A stretch of 27,937 nucleotides of DNA from a virus. Under the pieces are notes generated by a model that was not told where the DNA came from, did no database searches, and was given only the letters and a program-made list of their open reading frames with translations. Shown in pieces: positions 24,458 through 27,937 of the stretch (within the stretch, counting starts at the first letter, position 1; each line of letters opens with the position of its first letter). A program made the translations under genes and the position numbers. The stretch lies in IMG/VR virus record IMGVR_UViG_3300024520_006615, positions 1-27,937 of that record; one strand, written 5' to 3'.

Positions 24458-25129
24458 TTAACTACAGGGGCGTACTTCTGTTAGCTCTATGTCGGCAAAC
24501 CCTGTAATTCCAAAAGTTTTTACTATTCCGTCAAAAGCATCATCCGAGTCAAAGCGTACTTGGACGTCATACAAAAACCCGGCGCTTACAACTACACCCG
24601 GGCTGGGTGGGGTGTCGAAAGTAACAATCCCGGTTAATCTATCTACGCTATACCCCATAGTAGGCGACACTGTTAGAGGATCAACCCCGTCCAGCCCTAT
24701 AAGGACAGTTGATACCACGGGGTGGTATATGTTTCGAGAATAGCTCTGAGCCCCTCTAGCATACGCTTTCACAAGCTGGAAAAGGATAGTTGAGCCATCG
24801 CCGGTACCCAGCGTTTGATCTGTTCTGCTTAGGGTAGGAGCAATGTTGGGTGAGACCAGAGGCGTACTAGCAAAATCTAAAGGATCCTTAAAGGGGAATG
24901 TATAAGCTGGGCCACGCATTGCCATCCAATGATCGTGGATACCTTCAAAAGTATCATGCGTTCTTATAGCGTCTGGGAGGTTAAACGTGTGGAGTGGATG
25001 CTCCCAACGTTGGTTTGCCCTTTCGGCTCCTGAATCTACTTGCTGTAGATCTGTGGACCAGCGCGGAGACGATATGCAAGGGAATCCAGGAACAGAATCC
25101 GGAATGTATTGATCTACGAATCTAGTCAT
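24458..25129 (-). CDS. DUF2460 tail protein (distal tail)
   Basis: 223 residues. DUF2460 proteins occur directly after the tape measure in GTA-like tails and are taken to be distal-tail (Dit-like) hub parts. Visible family features are GAERANQRWEHPLHTF (about 34-49), IHDHWMAMRGPAYTFPFKDP (about 64-83) and, in the second half, GDGSTILFQLVKAYARG with YSRNIYHPV. The C-terminus has FDSDDAFDGI followed by IELTEVRP. It overlaps the tape measure stop by ATGA, indicating translational coupling. Assignment is good on motif order and context. Confidence 0.85.
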   Translation of the reverse strand: MTRFVDQYIPDSVPGFPCISSPRWSTDLQQVDSGAERANQRWEHPLHTFNLPDAIRTHDTFEGIHDHWMAMRGPAYTFPFKDPLDFASTPLVSPNIAPTLSRTDQTLGTGDGSTILFQLVKAYARGAQSYSRNIYHPVVSTVLIGLDGVDPLTVSPTMGYSVDRLTGIVTFDTPPSPGVVVSAGFLYDVQVRFDSDDAFDGIVKTFGITGFADIELTEVRPCS

Positions 25130-27912
25130 GTATTAGCCGTATCTGCTTTTAGTTGTCTTGAGAACTGCCTTTTTGACGCCCTAAATGAGTCAGCGTCTGG
25201 TGTTACCACATTAAAAATTACATCACCGCGGCTTCTCCCTCGCTCATTGCCGACCTTATCTTTTGGCGTTACCTCTTCACCTTTTTGCAGTATCGCCGGA
25301 AACTCATCAGGTCTCAACCCGTTATGGAACCTAGGTGCCGAGATAAAGGTAGAAGGTGCTGAGTTGACGGTCTGTCCACTGCTTCCAACAATCCCACCGG
25401 TATGCATCTTTACTGCTGCGAGCGGCGACCCTCCGCTAAACAAACCCAAAGAATCGGCAGCACCGGTTCCACCTGAGCTGCCAATGTCTCCAGCGCCGAA
25501 ACCTCCGCCACCCCCACCCCCGCCTCCTATTAGAGAACTAAATAGGGCTGAAAAAATCCCACCACCTGGACCGCCGCCGCCGGGTGAGGTTGCGCCACCT
25601 GAGAGGAACTTAATACTGTTGAGTATGTTTGCTTCTACAATTGCACGCGAAATGCTAAGGATCATCCGCTTCATCGCGTCTTCTACACTATCGGCCTCAA
25701 AAATCAGGTTAGTAAAACCTGCTGCCATTTGCTCCTGGAATTCTAAACGAGAGGAAGCCGCCTCTTCCTCAGCAGTAAACATCTTGTCTTGTACTTCTTG
25801 AAAGTCCTCTAGCTGAACTGTTGCCTCTGCCATAGCCCGTGCTTGCTGTTGTATGCTGGTGACTTGCGTTTTACTTAGCGCTTCCTGCTTTGTAAGGGCG
25901 CTGGCAATCAATTCTTGCTCAAGCCGATACGCCTTGCTCACCACCCGGGCTTCCCTAAACTCTTCAGCAGATTTTCCGATAGCGTTTGTTAGCGTTCTTG
26001 TGCTCTCGATCTCAACGTTAATGGCACTTAATGCAGCCGCGTTATTTTTAGTGCTCTCCCTAGCCGCCCGTTCTTCAGCGAGTGCTTGAGTAAGACGCAT
26101 TTTTTTCTCTATTAATGCGTCTACGGCCAGGCCTTCAGCGCTAGCAGCATCAAAGCTAAGTTTAGAGAACGCCGCTACTTTCGCTTCTGCCCTTGCGAAC
26201 TCATTAGCGGTAAGAGCTGAATCTATATAGACAAGGGATAATTGCTCAAGAGCTGCTACCTCCTCTTCGATAGTTCGAACAGTAGTCAACCTTAATTTCG
26301 CTAAGCGTTTCCGTTCCTTTTCTTGTGCTTCGAATATTTTAGCGGCTTTTGCTTCTGCCTCTGCTAACTCTTTCGCGGCAATAGCGGCCTTCCTAGCAAC
26401 GTCTGTAGCCTTGATCTCCTCAACACGCTTATTCTGGATTGCCCTTATTTCTTTATTAATACCAGAGATCTTGTCCTCAATGTTTTTAACTACAAGCTTT
26501 TCACCCCTGCCTCCGAATGAAAAGCGCTGCTGTCTTTCTAAGACCGCTACTAGCTCCTTTTCTAGGGCAATACGATCTGCTAATAGCCCCTGAAGATTAT
26601 CTTGTGGTGTCTTAAAAAAAGCTGCCCTTTGATTGTTGATGGCTTTGGTCATCATGACCATTGCATCTGTCCAAATCTCAAGTGGACCGCTATCACCGAC
26701 GCTTTGGAGAAACTCGCTGACTGCTTGACTTAGGCTATCGTATGCACCAGCCAGGCCCTTGGCAGCCGCTACGCCGGCACCGCCAACCTGCTCATCTAGA
26801 GCCTTTAGTATGGCAGCTTGTGCTTGTGCTAAGTTTCCTGTCCGCTCAAATTCTGCACCTATCTTTCTCTGCTGCGCCTTAGTTAAAGCGCCTTGTCTTG
26901 TAAGGAGTGTTAATCCTGTGGCTGGATCTTGCAAGGCCTTACCTAAGCCTACGGCCCCCGCCTCAACAGAACCAAAACCTATTTCTGCTAGATCCTGAGA
27001 AAGACGTATGGCTTCTTTAAATACGTCACCTTGAACCGTTCTGAACGTCAAAAGTTTAGCGGCCGCAGCCTCTACCCCCTCAGTTGATGCTAAGGTGTTT
27101 AAAGCGGTCTCTCTTGATAACTCTCTTATTTGTTGTGCTGTGAAGCCAGCAGACATTCCGGTTGCTTTTAAAACTGCCTGTATTCGAAAACCAGAAGTCT
27201 CAAACTTTTCAGACTCGCTTATAGCTTTGGCTAGGCCTAGTGTTACGGCCCCTAGAGCGACAGAGAACCCAAGCACAGCAGCACCGGATACTGAGGATAC
27301 CCGAGATAGTATGCTTAAGCGTGAGGCTATGCCGCCTAGGGGACCCGTAAGCAGGGCTGAAGATTCAGCAGCTTGTTTTAACGCGCTTTGAAACTTCTTA
27401 ATGGGAGGAGTTGCTTTTTTCGTCTTTCTACCAAGCTTGGTGGCCTCATCGCCAGCCTTCTTGGTTTCTTCCTTGAACTTCTTTGCGCCCCTTTTGCCTG
27501 CCCTCTCAGTGTCCTTTGAGAATTTATCTACAGCCGGGGTTGTTTTTTTGACTTCTTCTGTGAACGCTTTGGCGCTATCACGCGCCTTCTTGGTTTCATC
27601 GGAGAGTGCTTTAACAGCAGGAACAGCTTTTTTAGCGTCGTCTGAGAACCCTTTGACACCGGTTTGAGCTTTTTTTGTTTCATCGCCTAGGGCTTTTATA
27701 GGTCTAGTGGTTTTCTTCACACTTTCGCCTAACCCTTTTACGCCTTCGGCAGCTTTCTTGGTCTCGCCTTCAAGGGCTTTGACACTACCGGAGGTGACTT
27801 TGTCTACCTCTTTGTCGAACTTCTCAGCTTCTTTTTTTGAATTTTTTAGGGCTTTATCGAAGGGGGCAGTAGATGCTGTGACCTGTACCTTAATTTCACC
27901 ATCGTTTGCCAT
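25126..27912 (-). CDS. Tail tape measure protein (lambda gpH-like)
   Basis: 928 residues; sets tail length and is injected with the DNA. By the rule of thumb of 0.15 nm per residue the tail would be roughly 140 nm. The N-terminus has ten 14-residue Lys-rich repeats (43-183). Next comes a hydrophobic helical stretch (about 200-225) and the lambda-family core IGFGSVEAGAVGLGKALQDP, LTRQGALTKAQQRKIG and NLAQAQAAILKALDEQVGG. Long coiled coils run to about 720. The tail end has Gly-rich linkers, KMHTGGIVG and FHNGLRPDEFPAILQKGEEV, as in the processed C-terminus of other tape measures. AGGAAA precedes ATG by about 8 bases. It is the first tail gene visible and nothing else is seen before the window edge. 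Confidence 0.92.
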   Translation of the reverse strand: MANDGEIKVQVTASTAPFDKALKNSKKEAEKFDKEVDKVTSGSVKALEGETKKAAEGVKGLGESVKKTTRPIKALGDETKKAQTGVKGFSDDAKKAVPAVKALSDETKKARDSAKAFTEEVKKTTPAVDKFSKDTERAGKRGAKKFKEETKKAGDEATKLGRKTKKATPPIKKFQSALKQAAESSALLTGPLGGIASRLSILSRVSSVSGAAVLGFSVALGAVTLGLAKAISESEKFETSGFRIQAVLKATGMSAGFTAQQIRELSRETALNTLASTEGVEAAAAKLLTFRTVQGDVFKEAIRLSQDLAEIGFGSVEAGAVGLGKALQDPATGLTLLTRQGALTKAQQRKIGAEFERTGNLAQAQAAILKALDEQVGGAGVAAAKGLAGAYDSLSQAVSEFLQSVGDSGPLEIWTDAMVMMTKAINNQRAAFFKTPQDNLQGLLADRIALEKELVAVLERQQRFSFGGRGEKLVVKNIEDKISGINKEIRAIQNKRVEEIKATDVARKAAIAAKELAEAEAKAAKIFEAQEKERKRLAKLRLTTVRTIEEEVAALEQLSLVYIDSALTANEFARAEAKVAAFSKLSFDAASAEGLAVDALIEKKMRLTQALAEERAARESTKNNAAALSAINVEIESTRTLTNAIGKSAEEFREARVVSKAYRLEQELIASALTKQEALSKTQVTSIQQQARAMAEATVQLEDFQEVQDKMFTAEEEAASSRLEFQEQMAAGFTNLIFEADSVEDAMKRMILSISRAIVEANILNSIKFLSGGATSPGGGGPGGGIFSALFSSLIGGGGGGGGGFGAGDIGSSGGTGAADSLGLFSGGSPLAAVKMHTGGIVGSSGQTVNSAPSTFISAPRFHNGLRPDEFPAILQKGEEVTPKDKVGNERGRSRGDVIFNVVTPDADSFRASKRQFSRQLKADTANT
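27364..27786 (-). repeat. Ten tandem 14-residue repeats in the tape measure
   Basis: Units such as SVKALEGETKKAAE, PIKALGDETKKAQT and AVKALSDETKKARD run consecutively, with consensus (a/g/p)(V/I)KalsdeTKKa. Nine are exactly 14 residues (42 bases) and one is 15. Each unit equals two heptads, predicting a continuous basic helix or coiled coil. Confidence 0.88.
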
Positions 27913-27937
27913 CGTCTATTTCCTTTTTGAAAATCTC

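Noticed and set aside
25109-25801. Plus-strand 230-codon open frame with a Pro run opposite the tape measure
   Set aside because: The Pro run is the complement of the tape measure Gly linker; the minus-strand gene has full family motifs.
27364-27786. CRISPR-like array
   Set aside because: Regular 42-base units are coding repeats without unique spacers and keep reading frame in the tape measure.

Overview
The window is part of the genome of a tailed bacteriophage (Caudoviricetes), most likely a siphovirus infecting a Gram-negative bacterium. Nearly all the DNA is coding, genes abut or overlap by 1-14 bases, Shine-Dalgarno sites are strong, and no ribosomal, tRNA or cellular housekeeping genes are seen. 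The tail module reads tape measure, DUF2460, DUF2163, NlpC/P60 peptidase, tip protein, fibre-like protein. This is the order found in gene-transfer-agent-like and lambda-like long flexible tails. No sheath gene is visible. Head, packaging and lysis genes lie outside the window, no integrase is present, and the host cannot be named from the sequence.

There are three transcription blocks. (1) Positions 337-3480, minus strand: a small HTH protein, a large primase/DUF3987 helicase-like protein and an unknown protein. Beyond them, positions 1-336 hold no gene but contain C-tract/G-tract inverted repeats inside A-rich repeats. (2) Positions 3681-17398, plus strand: early and replication genes. The first part is a recombination/replication set: unknown protein, AAA/RecA-like ATPase, DUF669-type ssDNA-binding protein with an extreme polyglutamine tail, Cas4/AddB-type Fe-S nuclease and SF2 helicase. 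Next come a small Cys protein and three neighbouring genes that share one C-terminal domain. Last is an unbroken operon, queE-queC-queD-folE(fusion)-dpdA-clamp-DNA polymerase A. (3) Positions 17395-27912, minus strand: tail genes, read from the right edge toward the middle. Blocks 2 and 3 converge with their stop codons overlapping.

The central theme is DNA hypermodification. FolE, QueD, QueE and QueC together convert GTP to 7-cyano-7-deazaguanine (preQ0), and a DpdA-type transglycosylase would exchange it for guanine in phage DNA, protecting it from host nucleases. No amidotransferase or QueF-type gene is visible, so the predicted final base is preQ0.

The most unusual gene encodes a compact Gpt-like purine phosphoribosyltransferase fused to the N-terminus of GTP cyclohydrolase I. 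DpdA chemistry releases free guanine, so this fusion suggests a salvage loop: guanine to GMP to GTP and back into preQ0. The DpdA gene is directly followed by a sliding-clamp-like gene and the DNA polymerase, so modification and replication are likely co-expressed from one extended -10 promoter at about 10686.
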